Of a stretch of 64,000 nt of DNA, positions 48,846-58,862 are shown piece after piece. The position numbers were made by a program, and so were the translations under genes. Numbering within the stretch: the stretch's first letter is position 1; each line of letters begins with the position of its first letter. A model generated the notes under the pieces. It was not told the origin of the DNA, made no database searches, and saw nothing but the letters and a program-made list of their open reading frames with translations. The DNA comes from Candidatus Binatia bacterium (GTDB taxonomy: Bacteria; Desulfobacterota; Binatia; HRBIN30), in NCBI GenBank assembly GCA_937925685.1, contig CALAMI010000012.1, positions 62,001 to 126,000 on the forward strand, in the 5' to 3' direction.

Positions 48846-48875
48846 TTGACTTGCATTGGCGGGCTCTGCCATACT
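48846..48875 (+). promoter_or_regulatory. Possible sigma-70-type promoter of the peroxiredoxin gene
   Basis: TTGACT (48846-48851) and CATACT (48870-48875) are 18 bases apart, 67 bases upstream of the peroxiredoxin start and just after the mgsA stop. The -35 box matches consensus in five of six positions, the -10 in four. Confidence 0.45.
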
Positions 48876-48941
48876 TAAAGTTCGGTTTTACCACAGTCGC
48901 GAACAGGACCCATTCGAGAGACGCTTCGGGAGGTGATGCCT

Positions 48942-49583
48942 ATGGATGCACCGCGTTCTTTACCTCGGTTGAACGAACCGGCGCCGGATTTCGAGGCGCT
49001 ATCTACTTTCGGGCCAATCAAGCTTTCGGATTATCGGGGGAAGTGGGTGATTCTTTTCTCGCACCCAGCGGATTTCACTCCAGTATGCACCACAGAGCTT
49101 ACGGAGTTTGCCCGCCGGCATGAGGAGTTCAAAAAACTCAATACCCAATTGATCGGGCTAAGCATCGACAGCGTGTACTCGCATCTTGCATGGATCCGCA
49201 ACATGGAGCAGCACTTCGGAGTGAAGATCGACTACCCGCTGATTGCCGACCTCGACATGAAGGTTGCACAGCTCTACGGCATGATTCACCCCGGTGCCAG
49301 TTCAACGGCAACGGTCCGCTGCGTGTTTTTCATCGACGACGAGGGCATCTTGCGGGCCATGATTTATTACCCGCTAACGAACGGTCGTAGTGTCGACGAA
49401 ATCCTGCGTGTCCTCCAAGGACTCCAGTTGAACAAGACTAAAGGTGTTGCCACGCCGGAGGGTTGGCGCCCAGGGGAGAAAGTGATCGTACCGGCACCCA
49501 CGACACTCAAGGCGGCGGAAGAGCGGGTGAAAGATTCCTCAGTGGAGGTCGTAGACTGGTATTTTGCGAAAAAAGCCTTGTGA
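48942..49583 (+). CDS. 1-Cys peroxiredoxin (Prx6 type)
   Basis: This 213-residue peroxidase reduces peroxides. The peroxidatic Cys lies in FTPVCTTELTEFAR (about residue 47) with the family P-x-x-x-(T/S)-x-x-C motif, and the conserved Arg is in TVRCVFFIDDEG. The C-terminal arm (GWRPGEKVIVPAP...VDWYFAKKAL) is typical of the Prx6 subfamily. The ATG at 48942 is eight bases after GGGAGG; ATG and GTG codons slightly upstream sit too close to that site. A promoter-like sequence precedes it. Confidence 0.95.
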   Translation: MDAPRSLPRLNEPAPDFEALSTFGPIKLSDYRGKWVILFSHPADFTPVCTTELTEFARRHEEFKKLNTQLIGLSIDSVYSHLAWIRNMEQHFGVKIDYPLIADLDMKVAQLYGMIHPGASSTATVRCVFFIDDEGILRAMIYYPLTNGRSVDEILRVLQGLQLNKTKGVATPEGWRPGEKVIVPAPTTLKAAEERVKDSSVEVVDWYFAKKAL

Positions 49584-49642
49584 GTTTTCGATACCGTGGG
49601 TCTGCTGCTTGCGAGCTCTAGCTGCGCGCGACTGAGGTGCAT

Positions 49643-50629
49643 TCACGGTTCGACACTTCGGTAGCGCACTTGCCCGTCCGTGTCCTCGCAAGTCACCTTT
49701 CCCTGGTCACGCAAGTACTCCAGGTGCGCAAGAGCCTCGAAGGTGGCCGGAAACTGCAGCTGCAGCGGCGCCCGCTCGTCGAACCCCCAAGCAAGGCAGG
49801 CAACCTCGTAAGCCGTACGTGCCTGCCCATGCACCGCAGCAAGCATTTCCCGTAACCGGTACTCGTGGTGGGAAATGATTTGTGCGACCCTCCGCTTCAG
49901 ATCGGAGAACGGGCGCCCGTGGGCCGGCAGCACGAGATCCACGGGTAAGTCTTGGATTCGGCGTAAGGAATCGAGATAATCCCGTAAAGGGTTTTCCGGC
50001 CCTGAGGGAAAGCGCCCAATGTGGGGGGTAATCTTCGGCAGAACATGGTCGCCCACAACGAGGATTCTCTCTTGCGGGAGAAAGAACACACAGTGACCTG
50101 GCGTGTGCCCTGGCGTCGCGATGACTTCCACCACCCGGTCCGCGAAATCGAATCGTTGACCCTCCTCTAAAGGCGAGGAACTCGCTAATGGTCGATAGAA
50201 CTGTGCCCAGAATACGCCCACGGGTGGAACTGGGCCTAGGCGTTCGAAGGGGATCCCGTGGCGCCGAAAGAATGCAAGAGCCTCGGGGCTGTGCTCGCGC
50301 CGCTGGTAATGTTGCGCTGCATGCAGCTCTGCTGGGTGCAGGTAAACGCTCGCTCCGGTTTCCTCCGCAATCGGTCCAGAAGCGCCAAAGTGGTCGGGGT
50401 GGTGATGGGTAACCAAAAGTACGCGTAACTCTTCTGGGCGGCAACCAACTTGCTTCCACTGCTCTTGCAAAGCGCCCCAACTCTCGTTGGTGTACATCCC
50501 GGAGTCGAACTGTACCCAGCCACTTCGGGTGCGCGCCAATGTGACGTGCACATGGCTCGGTTTCATCGGTAAGGGGAGAGTGAGAAAAAAGACCCCTGCG
50601 GCTACTTCCTGAGGTACAACGTCCGGCAT
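49643..50629 (-). CDS. MBL-fold metallo-hydrolase
   Basis: The 328-residue protein has the full metallo-beta-lactamase metal site: THHHPDHFG (HxHxDH), His in TPGHTPGH, the bridging Asp in VVGDHVLPKI and His in PAHGRPF. A C-terminal winged-helix-like extension (about 260-328, LAHLEYLRDQGKVTCE) resembles LACTB2/glyoxalase II-like hydrolases. It probably hydrolyses thioesters or another small substrate in the cytoplasm. It follows the dodecin gene by 27 bases and is probably in one operon with it. Confidence 0.92.
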   Translation of the reverse strand: MPDVVPQEVAAGVFFLTLPLPMKPSHVHVTLARTRSGWVQFDSGMYTNESWGALQEQWKQVGCRPEELRVLLVTHHHPDHFGASGPIAEETGASVYLHPAELHAAQHYQRREHSPEALAFFRRHGIPFERLGPVPPVGVFWAQFYRPLASSSPLEEGQRFDFADRVVEVIATPGHTPGHCVFFLPQERILVVGDHVLPKITPHIGRFPSGPENPLRDYLDSLRRIQDLPVDLVLPAHGRPFSDLKRRVAQIISHHEYRLREMLAAVHGQARTAYEVACLAWGFDERAPLQLQFPATFEALAHLEYLRDQGKVTCEDTDGQVRYRSVEP

Positions 50630-50656
50630 ACAGGCCTTTGCGGAAATCGAGCTGCT

Positions 50657-50869
50657 CTATTCGTGCACCTGCTCTGCGACTACGAAGCTAAGATCAATGG
50701 TCACCCGCCACTGGGCAACGGCTCCGTTTTCGACGATGCCGCGGATTTCTTTTACTCGGAACTGCCGCAAGTTCTGGATGGTCACCGCCGCCCGCCCGAT
50801 AGCCACGTTGACAGCTTCCTCGATTCCGGAAGTCGACGTGCCTGTGAGTTCGATCGTTTTCTCGACCAT
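50657..50869 (-). CDS. Dodecin (flavin-binding storage protein)
   Basis: The 70-residue protein matches dodecin along its length: VEKTIELTGTSTSGIEEAV at the N-terminus, helix AVNVAIGRAAVTIQNLR, and the strand pair VKEIRGIVENGAVAQWRVTIDLSFVV with the aromatic Trp that stacks on flavin. Dodecins form hollow dodecamers that store flavins or CoA. It lies just upstream of the MBL hydrolase gene. Confidence 0.95.
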   Translation of the reverse strand: MVEKTIELTGTSTSGIEEAVNVAIGRAAVTIQNLRQFRVKEIRGIVENGAVAQWRVTIDLSFVVAEQVHE

Positions 50870-51552
50870 AGTTCGTCACCTCGGAGCCACCACGCTAAGG
50901 AAGCCGTGGATGCGGGTCAACTACAGCCCCCGCTCTACACTCGTCACAGCCGACCCGGACCCTCCGTGCGATGGCGGGGCCAACGTGAAGCAATCGCCCG
51001 ACGAAAAGCCACGTACTTCGTCAGCCCGCGCTCGGATTCCGTGGCGGGCACGCGCCCGTGGCAGCGCAGGGCGTGCGGGTGCGCTGCCGCTGTCGACAAC
51101 GCGTTCGCCGCTTGCGTCAGCGCAGTGGTTTCGATCCGCCGAAAGCGTGGTCGTGCCCCCATTGGCCACGACCACGCAACACGCGATGCTTTGACCCGCG
51201 GTTTCACCGCCGCAGGCACTGAGAGAAGGAGAAGTGACAAGCAATGGAGCGTTCCCCCATTAGATCTGCCCGCGAGCGCGAGAAGAGTCAGCGCTAACTT
51301 TCTCGCGAGGGCGGCGAAGCCGCCTGGTCAAAGTCTCTGCGCATCTCCACACGGATTGCGCCAACAACCCTCGGCTGGGCAACGATGAATCACCGTAAAT
51401 CCAGGAACCGTCGATGCCTTAGAGCTCGATTCCAGCTGCACTCGTACCAATTGTACGCGAGTCGAACCTCCGTGCGGGTTTGCCAGCCCACCATTGGCCC
51501 TCGGCCCTTTCCGAGCTACCACGTAGGCCGGTCCTCCGCTGCTTGAAACGCT
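50870..51552. other. Gene-free stretch between dodecin and nuoN
   Basis: Open frames here look like GC-driven chance frames. One minus-strand fragment (51328-51522, with STRVQLVRVQLESSSKAS) reads slightly protein-like but lacks context and start support. No strong terminator hairpin for nuoN was noticed. Confidence 0.5.
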
Positions 51553-53013
51553 TCAAGAAGCGAGCGATTCCACAGAACGGCGCGCAAGCTCAAACCAAGG
51601 AGTGGGAAAGAGACCGAGCAGCAGCGTTCCCGCCAAGGCAGCGACCAAAGTCGCAAACAAGTAGGGACGAGCCGCCGCAGTTTCCACTTCAGCGCCGCCT
51701 TCGGCCATGTACATCTTTACGAGTACGCCAACGTAGTAGTACACAGAAACCAAGCTATTCACGACCGCAATCACCGTCAGCCACACGTAGCCGGCTTCGA
51801 GCGCAGCGCTGAACAAATAAAACTTGCCCATGAAACCAGCCAAGGGCGGTACACCAGCAAGCGACAGCATGAACACCGTCATCGCTAACCCCAGGAACGG
51901 GCTCCGCAAGCCCACACCGGCCCAGTCATCCAAATCTTCGTGTGGCTGCCCTCGACGACCCAAGGCAATGACCACACCGAATGCACCCAAGGTCATGAGG
52001 GTATACACCACGAGATAAAACAACAGCGCTGCGCTCCCGCTTTCCCCACCGACAACTACGCCGACTAGCAAATACCCGGCATGGGCAATGCTCGAGTATG
52101 CGAGCAACCGCTTGATGTTGCGTTGGACCAGCGCGCTCACGTTACCCACGGTCATCGTTAGAACCGCCAAAAACCAAAGTGCCCCCCGCCAATCGCCGGC
52201 CAACGGCCCCAAGCTATCTACGAAAACACGGACAAAGGCCGCAAACGCTGCCGCCTTGATTCCTGCGGCCATGAACGCAGTTACTGCCGTGGGGGCACCT
52301 TCGTAAACGTCCGGTGCCCAGCTATGAAACGGTGCCGCTGCAACCTTAAATCCAAAGCCCACCAGTAACAAAGCTGCGCCGACGCTCAGCAACAAGCGTT
52401 GCTCCGCGGAGCCCTTCGCTGCAACCTCGCCAATTCGCGGAAGCAGCGTCTCCCCTGTAGCCCCGAATACCAGGGCAATGCCAAGCAACAGAAATCCTGA
52501 GGCGAAGGCTCCAAGGATGAAATACTTCAGTGCCGCCTCGTTCGACCGCACCTGCGTTCGCCAGATTCCGGCGAGCGCATACGCAGCCACGGACATTACC
52601 TCGAGGCCGAGGAAGATGACGATCAAGTCCAGCGACGTTGCCATCAAGACCATCCCGATCGTCGAGAACAAAATAAGCGTGTAATAGTCCCCGCAACGAA
52701 TGTCGGTCGTCTCCAGATAGTTCATCGACAGCAACACCGTGAGGCCCGACCCCACACAAAACAAAATGGTAAAAAACAGGCCATAGCGGTCGAGCACCAA
52801 GGTACCGCCCAGCGTCGTACCGCTTTGGTTCCAAAGCGGCACCGCCGTCAACACCGCAAGCAGCAACCCGATCAAACCCAGCCAGCCCAACGCGTCATAG
52901 TCCGGTCCTTCGGCAAACAGGTCTGCCACCAAAACCAGCAACGTCGTTCCAGTAATCACCAACAGCGGAAGCAACGGCAACCAAGCAACGTCAGGGAAGG
53001 TTAACGCCGCCAT
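51553..53013 (-). CDS. nuoN: NADH-quinone oxidoreductase subunit N
   Basis: The 486-residue antiporter-like subunit of complex I has about 14 membrane helices and pumps protons. Key conserved segments are seen: LGLEVMSVAAYAL with the helix 5 Glu, FKVAAAPFHSWAPDVYEGAP with the helix 7 Lys, and NVSALVQRNIKRLLAYSSIAHAGY. The ATG shares one base with the nuoM stop (TAATG). It is the last gene of the membrane-arm operon. Confidence 0.97.
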   Translation of the reverse strand: MAALTFPDVAWLPLLPLLVITGTTLLVLVADLFAEGPDYDALGWLGLIGLLLAVLTAVPLWNQSGTTLGGTLVLDRYGLFFTILFCVGSGLTVLLSMNYLETTDIRCGDYYTLILFSTIGMVLMATSLDLIVIFLGLEVMSVAAYALAGIWRTQVRSNEAALKYFILGAFASGFLLLGIALVFGATGETLLPRIGEVAAKGSAEQRLLLSVGAALLLVGFGFKVAAAPFHSWAPDVYEGAPTAVTAFMAAGIKAAAFAAFVRVFVDSLGPLAGDWRGALWFLAVLTMTVGNVSALVQRNIKRLLAYSSIAHAGYLLVGVVVGGESGSAALLFYLVVYTLMTLGAFGVVIALGRRGQPHEDLDDWAGVGLRSPFLGLAMTVFMLSLAGVPPLAGFMGKFYLFSAALEAGYVWLTVIAVVNSLVSVYYYVGVLVKMYMAEGGAEVETAAARPYLFATLVAALAGTLLLGLFPTPWFELARRSVESLAS

Positions 53014-54551
53014 TACCGCTGCCCTCCTCTCGCCACACACGCGATTCCATCGTTACATGCGGAGGACGCACTACGTGCCCTAGACTCTACCCGTTCCAGA
53101 GTCAGCCGAACTGAGGGCTCCATCCGCACCAAAAACGGCTTGGGATAAAGTCCCATGAAGACAAAAAGGACCACCAGAGGAGCGAACATCGCAATCTCGC
53201 GCACCGAGAGATCTTTCAGGGACTTATTCTCCGGATTGGTCACAGGACCGAACATGACCCGCTGAAACATCCACAGCAAATAAACCGCACCCAAGATCAC
53301 TCCCGTCGTGCCGAGAATCGCCGCCCATGGGAACCGTCCGAACGCTCCCAGCAAGATAAGAAACTCGCCCACGAATCCGTTCAATCCCGGAAGACCGACG
53401 GAAGAGAGCATCACCACGAGAAACAGGGCGCCGTAAACCGGAAGCGGGGCCCACAGCCCACCGAACTCGGCAATCAAGCGTGTGTGGCGCCGCTCGTACA
53501 GGGCTCCCACTGCCAGAAACAGGCCGCCTGTCGACAACCCGTGATTCAACATTTGGTACAAGCTGCCCTGCACTCCTTGCAGATTCAGCGCAGCCATCCC
53601 CAGCATGACAAAGCCCAGGTGGCTCACCGAGGAATACGCTACCAATCTCTTCAAATCGGGCTGCACCATACAAACAAGCGCGCCGTAGATGATGCCAATG
53701 ACCGCCAAGACGGCAATGATGGGCATGGCCTCGACAGCCACTTCCGGAAATAGCGGGATGGCAAAGCGGAGAAATCCGTAGGTTCCCATCTTGAGCAATA
53801 TCGCGGCAAGAATCACCGACCCACCCGTGGGCGCTTCGGTGTGAGCGTCGGGAAGCCAGGTGTGCAAGGGAAACATCGGCACTTTAATGGCAAAGGCGAG
53901 TGCGAAAGCGGCAAAGAGCAGCCTTTGCGTCTCCAATGGCAGCCGTAACTGGAGGAGATGCTCCCAGGCGAAGCTGTACTGACCGACCTCCTGCTGATGG
54001 GCAATCGCCAGATAGATCATGGCCACCAGCATCAGCAGACTTCCGGCCATGGTGTACAGCACAAGCTTAATGGCCGCGTAAATCCGTCGCTCTCCCCCCC
54101 AAATGCCGATAAGAAAGTACATGGGGATGAGCATGAGTTCCCAGAACACGTAGAAGAGGAAGAGGTCGGTGGCCACCAATGCCCCTAGCATCCCGGTTTC
54201 CATGACGAAGAGCAGGACCAAGTACTCTTTCAGGCGCTTGTGCACATCCCAGGCCTGCAAGAAAACGATGGGCATTAAGAAGGTGGTCAGCACGACCAAG
54301 AAAAGGCTAATACCATCGACTCCCAACATGTAGTGGATGCCGTAGCGAGGGATCCATGCGGCCCGTTCCGTCCACTGCAAGTCCCCACGCGCTCCGTTGA
54401 ATTCCAGCAACAACCAAACTGCAAGCGCAAACGGCACCAGCGAGAACAGCAGCGCCGCCCGCCGCAAGGCCTGCGCTTGCTCCCGCGGGATGCCAACCAG
54501 CATCAATGCTGCCAGCAGCGGCGTAAATACAATCAGCGACAACAATGGCAT
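53013..54551 (-). CDS. nuoM: NADH-quinone oxidoreductase subunit M
   Basis: The 512-residue antiporter-like subunit has the expected DGISLFLVVLTTFLMP, FWELMLIPMYFLIGIWGG with the helix 5 Glu, VPMFPLHTWLPDAHTEAPT with the helix 7 Lys, and LKRLVAYSSVSHLGFVMLG. The start at 54551 (MPLLSLIVFTPLLAALM) fits family N-termini; an upstream extension of 39 residues overlaps nuoL and is rejected. It lies between nuoL (17-base gap) and nuoN. Confidence 0.97.
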   Translation of the reverse strand: MPLLSLIVFTPLLAALMLVGIPREQAQALRRAALLFSLVPFALAVWLLLEFNGARGDLQWTERAAWIPRYGIHYMLGVDGISLFLVVLTTFLMPIVFLQAWDVHKRLKEYLVLLFVMETGMLGALVATDLFLFYVFWELMLIPMYFLIGIWGGERRIYAAIKLVLYTMAGSLLMLVAMIYLAIAHQQEVGQYSFAWEHLLQLRLPLETQRLLFAAFALAFAIKVPMFPLHTWLPDAHTEAPTGGSVILAAILLKMGTYGFLRFAIPLFPEVAVEAMPIIAVLAVIGIIYGALVCMVQPDLKRLVAYSSVSHLGFVMLGMAALNLQGVQGSLYQMLNHGLSTGGLFLAVGALYERRHTRLIAEFGGLWAPLPVYGALFLVVMLSSVGLPGLNGFVGEFLILLGAFGRFPWAAILGTTGVILGAVYLLWMFQRVMFGPVTNPENKSLKDLSVREIAMFAPLVVLFVFMGLYPKPFLVRMEPSVRLTLERVESRARSASSACNDGIACVARGGQR

Positions 54552-54568
54552 GGTGCCCTTCCCCCGTA

Positions 54569-56512
54569 TCACCCTCGGCCGAGGAAGTAGGCGAGCAGCG
54601 CGAGCGTGCCCAAGAGGAGAGACAGGGCATAGTGCTGCACATTCCCCGTTTGCCACCGCCGTAACCAACGCCCTGTTTCCTGCACCGCCTCGCCAGCGCC
54701 GTTGACCGCCCCGTCAACCACGGCAAGATCGAATTGCCGCCACAGAAAGTGAGCTAACTGAGTCACCGGGCGCACGATAGCGGCATCGTACAACTCATCG
54801 ACGTAATACTTGTTCCACAACAACCGGTATGCGCCTCGCCAGCGTCTGGCGAGGCGCTCCGGAATTTCCGGAGCTTGAACGTAGAAGCGGTAAGCCAAAC
54901 CCATCCCGGTGAGCACCGCCAAGATGGACGCCCCTATCAATGCGAGTTCCAATGTCAGCTGGGGATGATGCTGCGCATGCTCTCCATTGCCGACGACAGG
55001 TGCGAGGAAGGCGCCAAAGCGGTTACCCCAGGCCAAGAACTCGGGAAGCCCTACGTAACCACCAACAACAGCGAGCACTGCCAAAATGACCAGCGGGACT
55101 GTCATCGTCGAAGGCGACTCGTGCAGGTGCGCTTTCGTACGCGCATCTGCACGACACTCCCCCAAAAACACGAGGGAAAAGAGCCGAAGCATATAGAACG
55201 CAGTCAGCCCAGCACCCACAAGGGCCAAGCCCCACAAGATCGGGGCGTGCGCAAAAGCTCGAGCCAAGATCATGTCTTTGCTGAAAAAGCCAGCGAAGCC
55301 CGGTACCCCTGCGATCGCAAGCGTACCGACCAAAAACGTGCGATACGTGATCGGCAGATGGTGCCGTAATCCCCCCATCTTGCGGATATCTTGCTCGCCA
55401 TTCAGTGCGTGGATCACACTGCCGCTGCCCAAAAACAGCAAGGCTTTAAAGAACGCGTGCGTGACGAGGTGGAAAATGCCCGCCGCGAACGCTCCTACAC
55501 CGACGGCAAGAAACATGTAACCTAACTGACTGATGGTCGAATAGGCCAAGACTTTTTTGATGTCCGTCTGCACCAAGCCAATCGTGGCCGCGAACACCGC
55601 CGTAAGCGCGCCAACGATCGCCACCACCTCGAGCGACACTGGCGCTAGCTCGTATACCGAGTGTAAGCGGGCAATCATGTACACACCGGCGGTCACCATC
55701 GTGGCAGCGTGAATGAGTGCGCTGACCGGGGTGGGGCCAGCCATGGCATCAGGCAACCAAACGTAAAGGGGCAGTTGGGCTGACTTTCCCGTAGCTCCAA
55801 TGAACAAGAGCAACGTCACAGCGGTGAGCACCGCTGGCGACACGTGCCGTGCCCGTTCTGCTATTTCCGTGAAAGATAAGCTGTGGGCACCCGGGCCCAG
55901 ATGCCAAAACAGCAAAAAGATCCCCACCAAAAAAGCTGCGTCACCTACCCTGTTAACGATGAACGCCTTTTTCCCAGCGCTGGCATTGGCATCTTTGTCG
56001 TACCAGAACCCAATGAGCAAGTAAGAACAAAGCCCAACACCCTCCCAGCCAACAAACATCAACAAAAGGTTGTCAGCCATGACGAGCAGCAGCATGGCTA
56101 CCGTGAAGAGGTTGAGGTAAGCGAAATAGCGGGCGTACCCCGGGTCGCCGTGCATGTACCCCACGGAGTAAAGATGAATGAGAAATCCCACCCCGGTGAC
56201 GACAAGGATCATCACGGCGGTCAAAGCGTCGACCTGAAGGGCAAAGGCCACATTTAAACTTCCCACTGGCAGCCAGCTCCACAACGTTTGCTGCAGCACC
56301 AGCCCCGGCGGTCCCGACCAAATGCGACAAAAGGCCACAGAGGCCAGGATAAACGACAGCCCGACCACCGCGGGCGCTATCACGCTCACGACAGTTTCAC
56401 GAACGCGTCGTCCGAGAAAAATGTGGAACAGCACTCCAATGGCCGGCAACGCCGGAATCCACCACAGAAAGCCGACGTGTTCTGCCACAACCGCTGCTTG
56501 GATCTCGTGCAT
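54569..56512 (-). CDS. nuoL: NADH-quinone oxidoreductase subunit L
   Basis: The 647-residue subunit is the largest proton-pumping antiporter-like part of complex I and carries the long lateral helix at its C-terminal side. WEGVGLCSYLLIGFWY, the NRVGDAAFLVGIFLL motif, ATGKSAQLPLYVWLPDAMAGPTPVSALIHAATMVTAGVY-type helix 7-8 residues, and DIKKVLAYSTISQLGYM are present. It follows nuoK by 13 bases. Confidence 0.97.
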   Translation of the reverse strand: MHEIQAAVVAEHVGFLWWIPALPAIGVLFHIFLGRRVRETVVSVIAPAVVGLSFILASVAFCRIWSGPPGLVLQQTLWSWLPVGSLNVAFALQVDALTAVMILVVTGVGFLIHLYSVGYMHGDPGYARYFAYLNLFTVAMLLLVMADNLLLMFVGWEGVGLCSYLLIGFWYDKDANASAGKKAFIVNRVGDAAFLVGIFLLFWHLGPGAHSLSFTEIAERARHVSPAVLTAVTLLLFIGATGKSAQLPLYVWLPDAMAGPTPVSALIHAATMVTAGVYMIARLHSVYELAPVSLEVVAIVGALTAVFAATIGLVQTDIKKVLAYSTISQLGYMFLAVGVGAFAAGIFHLVTHAFFKALLFLGSGSVIHALNGEQDIRKMGGLRHHLPITYRTFLVGTLAIAGVPGFAGFFSKDMILARAFAHAPILWGLALVGAGLTAFYMLRLFSLVFLGECRADARTKAHLHESPSTMTVPLVILAVLAVVGGYVGLPEFLAWGNRFGAFLAPVVGNGEHAQHHPQLTLELALIGASILAVLTGMGLAYRFYVQAPEIPERLARRWRGAYRLLWNKYYVDELYDAAIVRPVTQLAHFLWRQFDLAVVDGAVNGAGEAVQETGRWLRRWQTGNVQHYALSLLLGTLALLAYFLGRG

Positions 56513-56525
56513 CTGCCTTACTGCC

Positions 56526-56834
56526 TTACCACCGAAGCAAGTTGACTTCGTCGGCGTTGACCGTCTCGCGATTGCGGAACACAGCTAAGATGATCGCCAA
56601 CCCTACAGCCGCTTCCGCCGCGGCCACCGTCATCACGAAAAAGACCATCACTTGGCCATCCATCGTCTGCTGTTGGCGGGCAAACGCGACAAAGACCAAG
56701 TTCACCGCGTTCAGCATGAGTTCTATTGCCATAAACATGATGATCAGATTTCGCCGTACCAGAACCCCCAGGGCACCGATGGTGAACAACAGGACGCCCA
56801 GGAACGCATACCAGGAGGCAGGAACCGTCGTCAT
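56526..56834 (-). CDS. nuoK: NADH-quinone oxidoreductase subunit K
   Basis: The 102-residue subunit has three membrane helices with the two Glu of the proton path in [12 protein letters not shown] and [11 protein letters not shown]. The ATG overlaps the nuoJ stop (ATGA), so translation is coupled. Confidence 0.97.
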   Translation of the reverse strand: MTTVPASWYAFLGVLLFTIGALGVLVRRNLIIMFMAIELMLNAVNLVFVAFARQQQTMDGQVMVFFVMTVAAAEAAVGLAIILAVFRNRETVNADEVNLLRW

Positions 56835-57340
56835 CGCTGAATTTTCCTTGCCAAAACAACCGCCCCAACAATGGCCACCAACAGCAACACCGATGTCACC
56901 TCGAACGCCAACGCATGGCGGGTGAACAACCGTTCCGCGAGTGCCTCGACGGAGCCGAAGCTCGGAGTCACAGCTGTTTCCACGCCCGGCCCAGGCATCA
57001 CCGGTAACCCCCGCAGGGCTATAGCTCCCATGAAAAAGAGGAACACAAGAGAGAACACACCGGCAATTGTTCTCTGGCCCGGCCGTGCTGTCTCCACGGG
57101 CTCCTGCTGCAAATTCAGCAGCATAATGACGAACAAAAACAGCACCATGATCGCGCCCGCGTAAACGATGACCTGCAGGGCGGCGATCATACGGGCGTCG
57201 AGCAAGAAGAACATCACGGCTAAGAGGAAAAGAGCCACCACTAGCGAAAGCGCCGACCGTACCGGGCTGCGGGCCAAAACGACACCCAAGCTGAACACCA
57301 CCAACGGGACTGCCAACAAAAAGAACAAGAACGGGCTCAC
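56831..57340 (-). CDS. nuoJ: NADH-quinone oxidoreductase subunit J
   Basis: The 169-residue subunit has five membrane helices, with the conserved [20 protein letters not shown] (about residues 57-76) that contains the pi-bulge helix. It starts at a GTG four bases after the nuoH stop. In most operons nuoI lies between nuoH and nuoJ; it is missing here. Confidence 0.96.
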   Translation of the reverse strand: MSPFLFFLLAVPLVVFSLGVVLARSPVRSALSLVVALFLLAVMFFLLDARMIAALQVIVYAGAIMVLFLFVIMLLNLQQEPVETARPGQRTIAGVFSLVFLFFMGAIALRGLPVMPGPGVETAVTPSFGSVEALAERLFTRHALAFEVTSVLLLVAIVGAVVLARKIQR

Positions 57341-57344
57341 CCGC

Positions 57345-58436
57345 TCACCCCCGTACCCACAAAAGCACGAGCGCAGTCACGACCAGATTTGCCAACCCCA
57401 ACGGAAGCATCACCTTCCACCCGAACCACATGAGCTGGTCATAGCGGAGGCGGGGCATGCTCCAACGCACCAGCACCTGCAGGCAGCAAAAAACAAAGAC
57501 TTTCACCATGTACGCCGCCACCTGTAACAAGACCACTACCACATGAGGCAAAGCCAGACTCCACCCCCAGGGAAACACGAACCCCTGACTTCCGAGAAAA
57601 GGAATTTGCCAACCACCGAAGAAAAACGTCGTAACCACGGCAGACACGATCGCAATCTCGACGAAGTCGGTCATAAAAAACATCAGGTACTTGATTCCCG
57701 AGTACTCGGTGAAGTACCCGCTGACAATCTCGGACTCCCCTTCCGGCAAATCGAACGGGGCTCGTTTCGTCTCGGCAATCCCGGCAATCAGTAAGAGGAG
57801 AAATGCGAGGGGCTGATACAGAATCCCCCACGAGGGAATCCAGCCACCGATCATGTGCCCTTGGCGCCGTACGATTTCCTGGAAGTCCAGCGAACCGTAA
57901 GTAAGCACAACAGCCACCACACCCAATCCCATTGCCAGTTCATACGAAATCATTTGCGCCGAGCCGCGAATTCCCCCGAGTAAAGACAACCGATTATTCG
58001 AAGCCCAGCCACCCAGGACAACGCCGTACACGCCGAGAGAAGTCATAGCCAGCAAAAACAGCACCCCCACGTCGACTTCTATTGCCTGCAAGTTCACCAC
58101 TAATTCCCCGACGTGAAGCCGATCCCCAAAGGGCACAACGGCAAAAGCAACCATAGCCGGGAACAAACTCACACAAGGTGCGAGCGTATGAAGCAGGCGA
58201 TCGACGCCGCGGGGGATGACGTCTTCCTTGGTGAGAAACTTAATCGGGTCCGCTAACAACGTGTTCACTAATCCAGCGCCAGCAAAGCCAAAAATCGCCG
58301 CTCGGTTGGCGCCAATACGGTCCTGAATCAAGGCACTGCCCTTGCGCTCGACCCAGCCTAAGATGCCAGCCAGGTTGAGCACCATGGCAACAACGATCAG
58401 TGCTTTAACTGCCGAGATCAAGATGAGGGTGAGCAT
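57345..58436 (-). CDS. nuoH: NADH-quinone oxidoreductase subunit H
   Basis: The 363-residue subunit forms the quinone-channel junction between the two arms of complex I. It has ERKGSALIQDRIGANRA, ADPIKFLTKEDVIP, ETKRAPFDLPEGESEIVSGY with the acidic loop, and a final hydrophobic helix. The gap to nuoA is 72 bases; nuoB, C, D and I, normally near, are not here. Confidence 0.97.
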   Translation of the reverse strand: MLTLILISAVKALIVVAMVLNLAGILGWVERKGSALIQDRIGANRAAIFGFAGAGLVNTLLADPIKFLTKEDVIPRGVDRLLHTLAPCVSLFPAMVAFAVVPFGDRLHVGELVVNLQAIEVDVGVLFLLAMTSLGVYGVVLGGWASNNRLSLLGGIRGSAQMISYELAMGLGVVAVVLTYGSLDFQEIVRRQGHMIGGWIPSWGILYQPLAFLLLLIAGIAETKRAPFDLPEGESEIVSGYFTEYSGIKYLMFFMTDFVEIAIVSAVVTTFFFGGWQIPFLGSQGFVFPWGWSLALPHVVVVLLQVAAYMVKVFVFCCLQVLVRWSMPRLRYDQLMWFGWKVMLPLGLANLVVTALVLLWVRG

Positions 58437-58508
58437 GAGCCAAGGTCTACAAACGCTTGCAAAGTTCCGCCCAGGGCTCGGCAGTGGCAGTACGGCGTCG
58501 GCCTGCGC

Positions 58509-58862
58509 TCAATCCCATTCCAACGCCCCCTTCTGCCAGACGTAAAGCAAACCGAAACCGAGCACGGTGAGAAACACCAGCATTTCCGCAAAGCCGAACC
58601 ACCCCAAGCGGTCGAACAGTACCGCCCACGGGTACAAGAACACCACCTCGACATCGAAAATGATGAAGATGATGGCCGTCATGTAAAACTTCACCGGGAA
58701 GCGCCCCCAGGCACTTCCGCTTGGCGGATTCCCACATTCAAAGGCCTCGCCTTTCGCCGGGGTCTCCGTGCGAGGACCCAAGAGCCACCCCAAGCTCACC
58801 ATAACGGCGACCAATCCGCCAACGAGCACAAACGTTACCAGTACCGATATGGATTGCTGCAT
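58509..58862 (-). CDS. nuoA: NADH-quinone oxidoreductase subunit A
   Basis: The 117-residue subunit has three helices and the conserved FECGNPPSGSAWGRFPVKFY loop (about 41-60) and FDVEVVFLYPWAV segment. The ATG at 58862 gives MQQSISVLVTFVLVGGL; the longer upstream frame is unsupported. It is the first gene of the cluster; the promoter should lie in the gene-free region upstream. Confidence 0.95.
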   Translation of the reverse strand: MQQSISVLVTFVLVGGLVAVMVSLGWLLGPRTETPAKGEAFECGNPPSGSAWGRFPVKFYMTAIIFIIFDVEVVFLYPWAVLFDRLGWFGFAEMLVFLTVLGFGLLYVWQKGALEWD

